Source of the DNA: a virus
DNA length: 54,279 nucleotides
Direction: 5' to 3' (one strand)
IMG/VR virus record: IMGVR_UViG_3300041411_000172
Span: 1-54,279 of that record
In this document: in pieces, positions 1-6,749 of the stretch
Layout: the number at the start of each line of letters is the position of its first letter
How positions within the stretch are numbered: the first letter of the stretch is position 1
Notes under the pieces: generated by a model
Told to the model about the DNA's origin: nothing
The model's input: the letters and a program-made list of their open reading frames with translations, nothing else
Database searches by the model: none
Program-made: the position numbers and the translations under genes

Positions 1-79
1 GTGGTGGAATTGGTAGACACACTGGATTTAGGTTCCAGCGCCGCAAGGTGTGAGAGTTCGAGTCTCTCCGTCCGCACCA
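1..79 (+). tRNA. tRNA-Leu(UAG), 5' end cut by window edge
   Basis: The sequence folds as a class II tRNA with a long variable arm. The anticodon stem-loop has loop TTTAGGT, which places anticodon TAG at its centre and makes this a leucine tRNA reading CUA. The T-arm (GAGTTCGAGTCTC) and the acceptor strand CGTCCGC followed by CCA are present. The first 6 bases of the acceptor 5' strand lie outside the window. This is a host gene, and its 3' part from base 25 is the phage attachment core, so integration keeps it intact. Confidence 0.96.
25..79. other. attL core, 55-bp direct repeat inside tRNA-Leu
   Basis: Bases 25-79 are identical to 53818-53872; the match stops at base 24 on one side and base 80 on the other. 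The repeat runs from the anticodon stem to the CCA end of the tRNA, which is the standard target of tRNA-using tyrosine recombinases. The integrase stop codon lies 10 bp further in. Confidence 0.96.
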
Positions 80-88
80 CCTTATAAA

Positions 89-1180
89 TCAAGGCTTTAC
101 CAGCCTTAGATGACCCTCCTGTAGCACCGCTGGATTCTCGCTGTAGCGAGATTGTGACAAGCCCATATCGAGAACACTGACGGCATTTCGTACCCTGGCC
201 GGTGCAAGATGCGCGTATTTCTCGGTCATCTGGATTGTCGAATGTCCCAGCAAATCACGAATCTCAATGAGCGGCACGCCGGCGGACACCAGCCATGCCG
301 CACACGTATGACGTAAGTCATGGATCGTGAAGTCTGTTATTCCTGCCTTTATACAAGCGTTATCGAAACCCGTTGAGGGGTCGGCAACTCTTGCCCCGTT
401 TTTCCTCGTAAATACCCATGGCGTTGTTGGGCAATATTCCGCCCGAACAGCCATCCTTCCTTTAAGTGCAGCCAAAGCCCCTTCATTCAGCGGAATACTT
501 CTCCGCTTGGCGGCTTTGGTGTGCTCCCCATCCAGATATATCAGCCGGTTGGCAAAATCGACCCGGCGCCATTCAAGCCCCAGCATTTCCTCTTTCCGGC
601 AACCGGTGTTCACGGCCAGCCGGATAAAGTCCTCGAGCATGTCGCCGAACCGCTGCTTTCGCACAATCCGACACAGACCGTCGACCTCTGCCCGGGTGAT
701 CCAGCGGACCCGGCCCTCTGGCTCCTTCAGCTTTCGACCCTTGACCGGGTTCGGCAGCTTCCATTCCAGTTCCGTCACGCACCAGTTGATGGCGGCGGAC
801 AGTGCGGCCAGCTCCCGGTTGATCGTGGCCGACGACTTGCCGGCCTTGGTCCTGGCTGCCGAGTACTCCCGCACGTCCTTGCCCGAAAGCTCATTCATCA
901 TCATCCCGGCGAAGTGGCGCTGCAGCGACTTAACCCTGAACTGGGTGGTCGCGAAGCTTTTTTGCGATGATGCGGCATTGCCCAGGTACTCGACCATGAC
1001 CTCCTCGAATGTCCTGGGCGGATCCACGCCCAGCTCCTTCTGGCGCCAGGCTGCGCCGCGGTGCTCCTGCTCTAAGGCCTTGGCTGCTGCGTAGTCCTCG
1101 GTGCCAGCAGAGCGTCTAACGTACGTGCCATCTGCTGCGGTGAAACTGATCCACCAAGTTTTACCTCTTTTATAGGGCAT
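89..1180 (-). CDS. int: tyrosine recombinase, phage integrase
   Basis: This 363-aa protein catalyses site-specific integration and excision between the phage site and the tRNA-Leu gene. An N-terminal arm-binding region and a SAM-like core-binding domain (about 55-150) precede the catalytic domain. The catalytic residues are visible: Arg195 in NTGCRKEE, His287-x-x-Arg290, His313 in LGHST and the nucleophile Tyr322 in EKYAHL. ATG at 1180 has GGAG 5 bases upstream. The gene is last in the leftward operon and abuts attL; its start lies inside the preceding excisionase-like gene (109-bp overlap), which suggests coupled expression. Confidence 0.97.
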   Translation of the reverse strand: MPYKRGKTWWISFTAADGTYVRRSAGTEDYAAAKALEQEHRGAAWRQKELGVDPPRTFEEVMVEYLGNAASSQKSFATTQFRVKSLQRHFAGMMMNELSGKDVREYSAARTKAGKSSATINRELAALSAAINWCVTELEWKLPNPVKGRKLKEPEGRVRWITRAEVDGLCRIVRKQRFGDMLEDFIRLAVNTGCRKEEMLGLEWRRVDFANRLIYLDGEHTKAAKRRSIPLNEGALAALKGRMAVRAEYCPTTPWVFTRKNGARVADPSTGFDNACIKAGITDFTIHDLRHTCAAWLVSAGVPLIEIRDLLGHSTIQMTEKYAHLAPARVRNAVSVLDMGLSQSRYSENPAVLQEGHLRLVKP

Positions 1181-1383
1181 ACCTTCTCCTCGGGTACGCC
1201 GCCCGCGACCGGGAGGGTATCAGGGATACCGGCCTCGATCATCTGGACGAGCTTTTCGTAGTGAACGCGCAGCGGGCCGAAGCCGCGCACGCAGGGAATC
1301 TTCCCGGCTTTCGCCAGGGCGTAAGCCGTCGTGCGGCCGATGCTCAACATTTCGGCCGCCTGGCTGATGGATATCAGGCGCAT
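1072..1383 (-). CDS. excisionase-like MerR/AlpA-type DNA-binding protein
   Basis: A 103-aa protein whose first 60 residues form a winged helix-turn-helix of the HTH_17/AlpA type (ISQAAEMLSIGRTTAYALAKAG), where the helix recognises DNA. Proteins of this kind next to an integrase act as directionality factors (Xis) that bend attachment-site DNA for excision. GGAG lies 5 bases upstream of the ATG. The 109-bp overlap with the integrase start supports a shared function. The exact excisionase role is inferred from position; it could instead regulate transcription. Confidence 0.8.
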   Translation of the reverse strand: MRLISISQAAEMLSIGRTTAYALAKAGKIPCVRGFGPLRVHYEKLVQMIEAGIPDTLPVAGGVPEEKVCPIKEVKLGGSVSPQQMARTLDALLAPRTTQQPRP

Positions 1384-1416
1384 TGGTGCTCCGCGCCGCG
1401 CTCGGCGGCAGGCTCT

Positions 1417-1572
1417 TTAATGAATGGTCACGCTGTCCTGCCCAACGGCAACTTGGCGTGCCTGCTTTTCGGTGCGGAAGGACATGTGCTGCTTGATGCC
1501 GCCGCAGTCGGCGATGACCCACCAGAAGCCGCCAAAGCGGTGTGGGCCTTTGATGATCTTGGTGATGGTCAC
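1417..1572 (-). CDS. small phage protein, GTG start
   Basis: A 51-aa basic protein of unknown function beginning at GTG with a good AGGAAA ribosome-binding site 6 bases upstream. The frame stays open 26 codons further upstream, but that extension is Arg/Ser-rich and has no ribosome site, so the short form is preferred. It contains a Gly/aromatic stretch (FGGFWWVIADCGG) and a basic C-terminus with EKQARQVAV. It is a member of the leftward early operon. Confidence 0.6.
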   Translation of the reverse strand: MTITKIIKGPHRFGGFWWVIADCGGIKQHMSFRTEKQARQVAVGQDSVTIH

Positions 1573-1597
1573 GGTGTTTTCCTGGCGGCAGAAAGAT

Positions 1598-1804
1598 TTA
1601 CGCGGGGCGCGCCTTCTGGATGATGTAAATGACGATGCAGCCTGTGGCACAGATCCAGACCAACGTACCGAAGCCCGCGGTGATCAGCGCTGCGTCGGTG
1701 CCGTGATCGAGCATTTCTGGGAAGGCATAGGCGAACCAGAGCAGGGTCACCAGCAGGTACAGCAAGGCGCCAATCAGGACTTCGAACAGTTTTTTTGCAG
1801 ACAT
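1598..1804 (-). CDS. small two-helix membrane protein
   Basis: A 68-aa protein with two predicted membrane segments, LIGALLYLLVTLLWFAYAF near the N-terminus and AGFGTLVWICATGCIVIYII near the C-terminus, separated by a short acidic turn. The short cytoplasmic-type N-terminus (MSAKK) and basic C-terminus suggest both ends inside. The start at 1804 has GGAG at 6 bases; an ATG 12 bases upstream lacks a site. Function unknown. Confidence 0.65.
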   Translation of the reverse strand: MSAKKLFEVLIGALLYLLVTLLWFAYAFPEMLDHGTDAALITAGFGTLVWICATGCIVIYIIQKARPA

Positions 1805-1840
1805 GGTGTGCTCCATGCCGCGCGTGGCGGCAGAAGGGGG

Positions 1841-2224
1841 TTATTCGGGTTTTGCGGGGAACCACTCGCTGTCGTATTCGAACTGGGTCACCAGCTCAGG
1901 CGTGAGACTTGGTAACTGGCGCTCGAAGACCAGGTAGCCGAAGGGCTTTTCGATCCATTCAGGGGCAAGCTTCATGAACTCGCCCTTGTAGATCCGCAGC
2001 AAGTGGTCCGCCGCTTTCTCAAAATCTTCCTCGCGATAATTGCCATCGCAGGTAATGCCGTTGCTGACGCGCCAGACGGTGCGCTTCGGCTGGGCTTGGG
2101 CCGATTTGATCTTCTGGTCCATCTGGTCACGGGCATAGATGAGCTGGTCCAGGGTCAAGACGGCGACCCAATCGTCAGTGCTGACGCTCTGTTCGTGGCC
2201 GAGGTGGCACTTGATTACGGGCAT
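1841..2224 (-). CDS. hypothetical phage protein
   Basis: A 127-aa acidic protein with no domain I recognise. It is rich in charged helices in the first half (LDQLIYARDQMDQKI) and has an aromatic C-terminal half ending EYDSEWFPAKPE. A GAGGAA site sits 5 bases upstream of the ATG. Codon use and strand fit the leftward operon. Confidence 0.75.
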   Translation of the reverse strand: MPVIKCHLGHEQSVSTDDWVAVLTLDQLIYARDQMDQKIKSAQAQPKRTVWRVSNGITCDGNYREEDFEKAADHLLRIYKGEFMKLAPEWIEKPFGYLVFERQLPSLTPELVTQFEYDSEWFPAKPE

Positions 2225-2275
2225 AGAACTTCCTCACCCGCTGTTTTCTGCGGCAGATGGTGGGGATGGGATGGG

Positions 2276-2692
2276 TTAGGCCAGATCAGCCAGCGCGAAG
2301 ACAATGCCCCGGCAATAGCGGTCCACGTCGTCCAGCACTTCGAAGGTGGCGTGTGGGATATCGGTCTTGTAGGTCCAGGAGTAGCCATCCTCTTTGCACC
2401 ACAGCGCCTCGATGGGTTTTGCCTGGGCCTTGCGCTGGAAGTACTGCTGCAGCTCGTCGTCATCATCGATGCTGTCCCGGTCGGGCAGCACGCCTTGGGC
2501 GTCCACCAGCGCGGTTCCACCGTTGTAGCAGCCGACCTCTTCCTGGGCGGCGCCTTCGAATTCCATCAGGTCGTCGCTGGCTCCGTAGACGATCACCAGG
2601 CCACTTTCCTTGGCGATCTGGATCAAGTCCTTGTGGATGCGGCAGGGGTAAGCGATCCCGCATATACGGTCCGCGAGTTCTTGTTTGTTCAT
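2276..2692 (-). CDS. hypothetical acidic phage protein
   Basis: A 138-aa protein of unknown function. The start chosen at 2692 (MNKQELADRI) has GGAG 7 bases upstream; an upstream ATG at 2716 would add 8 residues. It has a short Cys motif (CGIAYPC), a DSIDDDDEL acidic patch near the middle and an alpha/beta pattern throughout. No membrane segment is visible. Confidence 0.75.
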   Translation of the reverse strand: MNKQELADRICGIAYPCRIHKDLIQIAKESGLVIVYGASDDLMEFEGAAQEEVGCYNGGTALVDAQGVLPDRDSIDDDDELQQYFQRKAQAKPIEALWCKEDGYSWTYKTDIPHATFEVLDDVDRYCRGIVFALADLA

Positions 2693-2741
2693 GACATAGC
2701 TCCGCCCGCCGTTCACCGGCAGGCATGTAGGTGGATTGGGG

Positions 2742-3467
2742 TTATAAAGCGAGTTCGACTTGTGTTTCGCGCTGCCAGATCGGAGAACTGTTGTGGCTCT
2801 CGATGCGGTCGGCTATGACGTTGGCGCGCTGGCCGGCAGTTGGTGGGGCATACATGCCGAACCGGCTGATGCTTCCGCCGTTCACCGCTGCGTTCGTTGA
2901 GTCAGCCGAAGCGAAGGGAAGATGCTGGAAGATCGCGGGGTCGAGCATGCGCAATCCGTGCAGCTTGCATGCTGGTCTGCCTTTCTCATCGCAAATGGCA
3001 TCCATGGCCGAAGCCATTCGCTTCCACCATGCCGCGGTTCCTGGCGTTGCCCATTGCCCTGAACTGCCGATGGCAACTGTTCTCCAGCACCTTGCCAGTC
3101 GCTGCAGTCGGTCCAGCGATTCGTGCAAGTGCCACACAGGAACGCCTCGCAACTCTTCCGGCCACTGCCGCACAAGATCGTCGTTGGCCTCTTCATCCCC
3201 GTCGATCACGTCAGGGATCAATGCCCACGTGAATCCTGGATGGCGGTGCCAATCCTCGACCCAACGGGTATAGCCATCGACATCCAGTTCGCCACCTTTC
3301 TTCCATACCGAGAAGGCGCCGTTGTCGAACACAAAGGATTTACAGACGTCAGCGACAATGCCTATGTCGTCCTGGCGTGGAAACGGCACCAGGGCGTGCC
3401 GGCCGGCAAGGAACCGGGCGCCGTCCTGGCGGGTGCCACCGACCGGCGTCCCGTGGTATGCAATCAT
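2742..3467 (-). CDS. candidate DpdA-like 7-deazaguanine DNA transglycosylase
   Basis: A 241-aa protein whose spaced motifs match the TGT/DpdA TIM-barrel pattern: FDNGAF (47-52; the Asp would be the general acid/base), IPD (84-86), VWHLHE (111-116), AIGSSG (132-137), LHGLRML (159-165) and SADS (177-180, with the likely nucleophile Asp). In the known family, DpdA exchanges guanine in DNA for preQ0-type bases and protects phage DNA from restriction. No queuosine-pathway gene (folE, queC, queD, queE) is visible here, so the host would have to supply the base. The start overlaps the upstream gene by 4 bp (ATGA). The assignment is by motif reading only. Confidence 0.5.
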   Translation of the reverse strand: MIAYHGTPVGGTRQDGARFLAGRHALVPFPRQDDIGIVADVCKSFVFDNGAFSVWKKGGELDVDGYTRWVEDWHRHPGFTWALIPDVIDGDEEANDDLVRQWPEELRGVPVWHLHESLDRLQRLARCWRTVAIGSSGQWATPGTAAWWKRMASAMDAICDEKGRPACKLHGLRMLDPAIFQHLPFASADSTNAAVNGGSISRFGMYAPPTAGQRANVIADRIESHNSSPIWQRETQVELAL

Positions 3468-3709
3468 CCGCTCAGCCTCACTGTTTCGATCTCGACGCCC
3501 TGGTGCGTGGCGATGATGGTTTGATCGCCGCCCAAGGATTCGGCAAGATGATCAGCGATCTGCTCATGCCAGCCTTTTTTGATCAGTGCGGTAGCCGCCT
3601 TTATGTGCTCGACGTGGATCATGGCTGTAGACCGCAACTCCAGACGGTAGATGATCGTTTCTCCGTCGGACGGGCAGACGGCGGCGAAGGTGTGTCGGTA
3701 AATATTCAT
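3464..3709 (-). CDS. hypothetical small phage protein
   Basis: An 81-aa protein with a beta-rich N-terminal half (YRHTFAAVCPSDGETIIYRLEL) and a helical middle (HIKAATALIKKGWHEQIADHLAESL). It has no known domain. It is linked by 4-bp ATGA overlaps both to the DpdA-like gene after it and to the 18-codon frame before it, so its translation is probably coupled to both. Confidence 0.7.
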   Translation of the reverse strand: MNIYRHTFAAVCPSDGETIIYRLELRSTAMIHVEHIKAATALIKKGWHEQIADHLAESLGGDQTIIATHQGVEIETVRLSG

Positions 3710-3762
3710 GGCCTGGGCCCTCTATACACAAGCCAGGCCATGTAGAGCAGGGGGAGGATCAT
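3706..3762 (-). CDS. 18-aa hydrophobic leader/miniprotein
   Basis: This frame encodes MILPLLYMAWLVYRGPRP: a hydrophobic segment followed by a basic tail. Its ATG overlaps the stop of the upstream gene (ATGA at 3759-3762) and its stop overlaps the start of the next gene (ATGA at 3706-3709). Without it the operon would have a gap here. The two exact overlaps are the evidence that it is translated; it may be a membrane miniprotein or only a translational coupler. Confidence 0.5.
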   Translation of the reverse strand: MILPLLYMAWLVYRGPRP

Positions 3763-4193
3763 GGCTGTGGCTCCTTCATCGCTGCCGCTGCAATCGATTC
3801 GATCTGATCGCAGTAGCCGTAGATGTCCTGGACGCTGTTCTGTCCGTTCACACAGTCACGAACGGTTGGGCGGATGTTGCCGTCGACCTGGGTGGTGATG
3901 GCCTGGAGGGCTTTGTGCAACGCTTCGTTCTCGGCGAGCAGAGCAAGAACTGCGGCGGGGTTGGCGGCTCGGTAGTAGGCCTCAGCAGCACCAAACTCAT
4001 GACCAATGCCATAGAACTGAACACCAATTGCTACGCCGTCATAGTTGCAATAGTCCGCCTCAAGCTCGACTTCGCCACTCCCTCCGCAATGCGGGCATTC
4101 GATATAGCCGTTTCCTGATTTTTCTTCGGCTGTATCGAATTTTTGCGGGGTAGCAGCCTCGGCCAGCCGCTTCAGTTCGGTGTAGTCGGTCAT
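3759..4193 (-). CDS. Ea22-like early protein with zinc motif
   Basis: A 144-aa protein of the ead/Ea22 style found in leftward operons of lambdoid phages. It has an N-terminal MTDYTELKRLAEAA helix, a DnaJ-like zinc knuckle CPHCGGSG (residues about 33-40) with a further Cys downstream, a coiled-coil stretch LALLAENEALHKAL, and a C-terminal helix. Function is unknown. It is coupled by 4-bp overlaps to its neighbours on both sides. Confidence 0.72.
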   Translation of the reverse strand: MTDYTELKRLAEAATPQKFDTAEEKSGNGYIECPHCGGSGEVELEADYCNYDGVAIGVQFYGIGHEFGAAEAYYRAANPAAVLALLAENEALHKALQAITTQVDGNIRPTVRDCVNGQNSVQDIYGYCDQIESIAAAAMKEPQP

Positions 4194-4582
4194 GGCGTCA
4201 CCAGTTCGTCAGGGACTTCAAAGAAGCTGAGCCGCCCCTTGAGCGGGGTGAACGGCAGCGGCTTCGGATCGCGCATAAGGAAGGCCTTCTGCCCCATGTA
4301 CCAGGGCGAGTCGCTTGCATCCAGACTGTCGACCAGCTCAACCGAGCCGATGATGCCGCCTCGCTGCAGGGCATTGAACGATGGGAAGCGCTGATACAGA
4401 TCCATCGAGCCAATATCGTGCACCAGGTCCAGCGCCTCGTCGTACTCCCCGCGTGTCATTCCCTGCGATGCATGCACCAGAAACCGCCCGCGGTACTTTG
4501 TGTGCCAACTCCGGTTCTCGATGTCCTTGCCGCCGTGGATGATCAGCCAGGCCCATGGCTGGCGGATGGATAGGGCCTTCAT
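4190..4582 (-). CDS. ASCH-domain protein
   Basis: A 130-aa protein beginning MKALSIRQPWAWLIIHGGKD, the signature of ASCH/PUA-like domains, followed by IENRSW and RGRFLVHAS. ASCH domains bind RNA or modified nucleosides, and some relatives (YqfB) hydrolyse N4-acetylcytidine. The start at 4582 was chosen over a longer 154-aa frame because the domain begins exactly there and the ATGA overlaps the previous gene's stop. The role in the phage is unknown. Confidence 0.85.
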   Translation of the reverse strand: MKALSIRQPWAWLIIHGGKDIENRSWHTKYRGRFLVHASQGMTRGEYDEALDLVHDIGSMDLYQRFPSFNALQRGGIIGSVELVDSLDASDSPWYMGQKAFLMRDPKPLPFTPLKGRLSFFEVPDELVTP

Positions 4583-4908
4583 GGCGTCACCTCGCGGCGT
4601 GCCCACCAGCAGACTGGGCCGTCGTCCGTATCGTGAATCGCCAGGCAGAACCAATCCTCGCCTTCCGGGCGATCAGGTTCCCAGTAGCTGCAATCCGGGT
4701 CGCCTGCTTCGAAGTAACGCTCCGAGACCGCTTCGTCGCTGTGGTATTCGAGCGCAACCATCGCCACCTCCAAGCGCTGTTCAGCGATCCAGGCTTTGGA
4801 CTTCTCACCATCGCCCTCTTCAAAATCAGGCAGGTCGGGGTGTTGGAAAAAGCCGTTCTCGTCACGCACGACTGGGGCTGGCTGGATTAATTTGATTTCT
4901 TCAGGCAT
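4579..4908 (-). CDS. hypothetical acidic phage protein
   Basis: A 109-aa very acidic protein (MPEEIKLIQPAP...DEAVSERYFEAGDPDC), with several aromatic residues in the C-terminal half and a WW pair near the end (PVCWWARREVTP). AAGGA sits 7 bases before the ATG. Such strongly acidic early proteins sometimes mimic DNA or bind host enzymes, but nothing here proves that. It overlaps the ASCH gene by 4 bp. Confidence 0.72.
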   Translation of the reverse strand: MPEEIKLIQPAPVVRDENGFFQHPDLPDFEEGDGEKSKAWIAEQRLEVAMVALEYHSDEAVSERYFEAGDPDCSYWEPDRPEGEDWFCLAIHDTDDGPVCWWARREVTP

Positions 4909-5033
4909 GACTTCGTCCTTGCCGCTATAGCGGCTGACTTTGAAGGGGGAGGCTGGCCATTAGCCTCGATAGAGGTATTGGCCGAGATAGGTGAAGATCA
5001 TCGCTCCGCTTGATGTCGCTCAAGGAGAGGGCT

Positions 5034-5348
5034 ATGTCGCACAATCTGGATCTGCCGATTGTCCGCGAATACCACGGGCATGAACTGTTCCTGAAATTCG
5101 ATTGGGAGAAACCCAACGACCTGGCTCCCATCGCTGCACGTGTGCTGGTGAGCTGCGATGTGCCCGGTTTAGCCAGCACTGTGGGGGAGTTACATGGGCC
5201 GTGGGCCAACTACCTTGATGCTGTTGCCGAAGCGATCGCAGTCGGGGAGCGTTGGGTCGACAGTCAACTTGCTGAAAAGACTATTGCTGCGGACTTGGAG
5301 CGTAGCCAGGAGCAGGCGACTGGCTTTCTGCCTCTGAGGCGAGGTTGA
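5034..5348 (+). CDS. hypothetical protein on the strand opposite to the operon
   Basis: A 104-aa protein beginning MSHNLDLPIVREYHGHELF with a strong AAGGAGAG site 5 bases before the ATG. The composition is protein-like: a beta-rich N-terminal half and helical C-terminus (WANYLDAVAEAIAVGERWV). It runs against the leftward operon and its last 68 bp overlap the end of the next leftward gene tail to tail. An independently expressed moron is one reading; no function is recognised. Confidence 0.62.
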   Translation: MSHNLDLPIVREYHGHELFLKFDWEKPNDLAPIAARVLVSCDVPGLASTVGELHGPWANYLDAVAEAIAVGERWVDSQLAEKTIAADLERSQEQATGFLPLRRG

Positions 5349-5850
5349 GGGCGGCTTCGATAGCGGCGTCTACAGCGGCGTCGAACCTGTCCGAGTGGAA
5401 ATACATCACGTCCCCACCGTCCGTTACGGCGGCGTCCTGGATCTTCTTGAAGCGATATGGCGTCACTTTTCGCAACCAGCGATAACGCTCTGCATCCCGC
5501 TCTGCCGCCTCCCGCGCCTGCTGCTCTGCGTAGCGCCGCTGTTCCAGGCTGTGCAACTGCTCTTCGCACTGGTTGAGCATTTCTTGCAGGGCGTTGATCT
5601 TCAGCTGCTGCGTGTTCCAGGCCAGGGCAGCGTTATCGCATTCCTCCGGATCGACTTGCTCGCAGTGAGGGCAGCGCGCGTCCTCGTAGTCACCAGTGTC
5701 TGCTATCTGCCCACCACCAAGACAATGGAAGCTGGGGTAGACCTCGCCGCATCCTTGGCACTCGACCACGAACGGGCCGCCGGTGTTGTCGTGCGTCACG
5801 AGGCCCAATGCTTTGCGCTGGGGATGGTTGTTGCAATGTGCTTCGCTCAT
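5281..5850 (-). CDS. zinc-binding coiled-coil early protein (Ea22-like)
   Basis: A 189-aa protein. The N-terminal third holds Cys/His pairs (HCNNH; CQGCGE; CPHCEQ with a later Cys) that look like two zinc knuckles in the style of Lar/restriction-alleviation proteins. A long coiled coil follows (QQLKINALQEMLNQCEEQL through AEQQAREAAERDAERY), then a C-terminal segment DRFDAAVDAAIEAAL common in ead/Ea22 proteins. The start at 5850 overlaps the previous stop (ATGA). A longer upstream extension reads as low-quality sequence and was not used. Confidence 0.75.
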   Translation of the reverse strand: MSEAHCNNHPQRKALGLVTHDNTGGPFVVECQGCGEVYPSFHCLGGGQIADTGDYEDARCPHCEQVDPEECDNAALAWNTQQLKINALQEMLNQCEEQLHSLEQRRYAEQQAREAAERDAERYRWLRKVTPYRFKKIQDAAVTDGGDVMYFHSDRFDAAVDAAIEAALNLASEAESQSPAPGYAPSPQQ

Positions 5851-6488
5851 GCTGCCTCCTGCTGCTGTTCCTGGCGCAGCGCCTGCTGCACCGCTTCGAC
5901 AACCCGGCGCAGATACGTGAATTTGTGGTTCTCCTCGACCGCTTTGTCGCCAAGCGGGTAATGCCACTCCTCGCCAAACAGCTCCGTCAGCAACTCGCTT
6001 TGATGCCAGCATTCGCTGGCGCTCTCGATATTGCGCAAAACATCGATGTCGCACCAAAGCGAGCGTGCCTCCTCCTTGCTCAGCTCGCCCAGCTCCCATT
6101 CGTGTCGCCCGGTCTGCTGCCGTCGGCGCTGGACGATGCATTTCTTGGCAAAAATGTGGAGAGCTTCACCGCTGAACACGGTGGGGCTGATGCCGCGATC
6201 CAAGCAATTCAGGATGTAGTGCCAATCGCATTGGGCGACGAACTCTGCGACGGTGCGCGGCCCCATTCCTCCCCAATACGCGTTCCAGCTGTTGTCCCAG
6301 CAGTTGATGGTGATCTTGCCTTGGGCGGTCTGGTAGTTCGGATTGGACTCGGTCGGGCAATCGCGGCGGCCGAAGTCCTCGAGGAACACGGTGATGGGGT
6401 CGAGCCGTGGCGCGCCGGTGATGACCAGCTTCGTCACTGTCGAGCGCTCAACCGTCAGCGGCTCGGTCTGTTTGTTTTCTGCTGGCAT
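5847..6488 (-). CDS. hypothetical phage early protein
   Basis: A 213-aa soluble protein with no domain I can name. The start at 6488 (MPAENKQTEP) has AAAGGA 7 bases upstream, whereas the 56-residue upstream extension is Pro/His-rich and lacks a site. The protein has a Trp-rich middle (NCWDNSWNAYWGGMGPRTV) and a helical, Gln-rich C-terminus ending EQQQEAA. It is coupled by a 4-bp overlap to the next gene. Confidence 0.75.
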   Translation of the reverse strand: MPAENKQTEPLTVERSTVTKLVITGAPRLDPITVFLEDFGRRDCPTESNPNYQTAQGKITINCWDNSWNAYWGGMGPRTVAEFVAQCDWHYILNCLDRGISPTVFSGEALHIFAKKCIVQRRRQQTGRHEWELGELSKEEARSLWCDIDVLRNIESASECWHQSELLTELFGEEWHYPLGDKAVEENHKFTYLRRVVEAVQQALRQEQQQEAA

Positions 6489-6749
6489 AGCTATGTCCTT
6501 TGCCGGGGCATGCCCAGGCGGTGGAGGGTAGTAGTGGAAATCCCACAAGAGGATGGGGTGTAAGGCGGGCGGCATCCTAGGTGCGCATAGCGGGGCAGGC
6601 GTGCCCCAAGCTTGATGCGCAACCCATACCGGAGCTCTACCGCATGAAACGAGCAATCGAAGACCTGATGTACCAGATCCTGATCGACCTAATTTTTCGC
6701 GCTGTCACCTGGCTCGCCGAGTGGATCTCTGCCGTTCCATGTCCATGAT
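6489..6749. other. 261-bp gap in the leftward operon
   Basis: No leftward gene is visible between the hypothetical gene starting at 6488 and the methyltransferase stop at 6750. The stretch holds a possible 34-codon rightward frame at 6644-6748 (listed separately). Nothing else was recognised. Confidence 0.5.
6644..6748 (+). CDS. possible 34-aa amphipathic peptide
   Basis: Rightward frame MKRAIEDLMYQILIDLIF continuing to WLAEWISAVPCP, with GGAG 9 bases upstream of the ATG. The peptide has one hydrophobic helix with a charged start, the general shape of small membrane-active phage peptides or type I toxins. It ends one base before the stop of the convergent methyltransferase. Evidence is only the frame, the ribosome site and the composition. 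Confidence 0.33.
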   Translation: MKRAIEDLMYQILIDLIFRAVTWLAEWISAVPCP

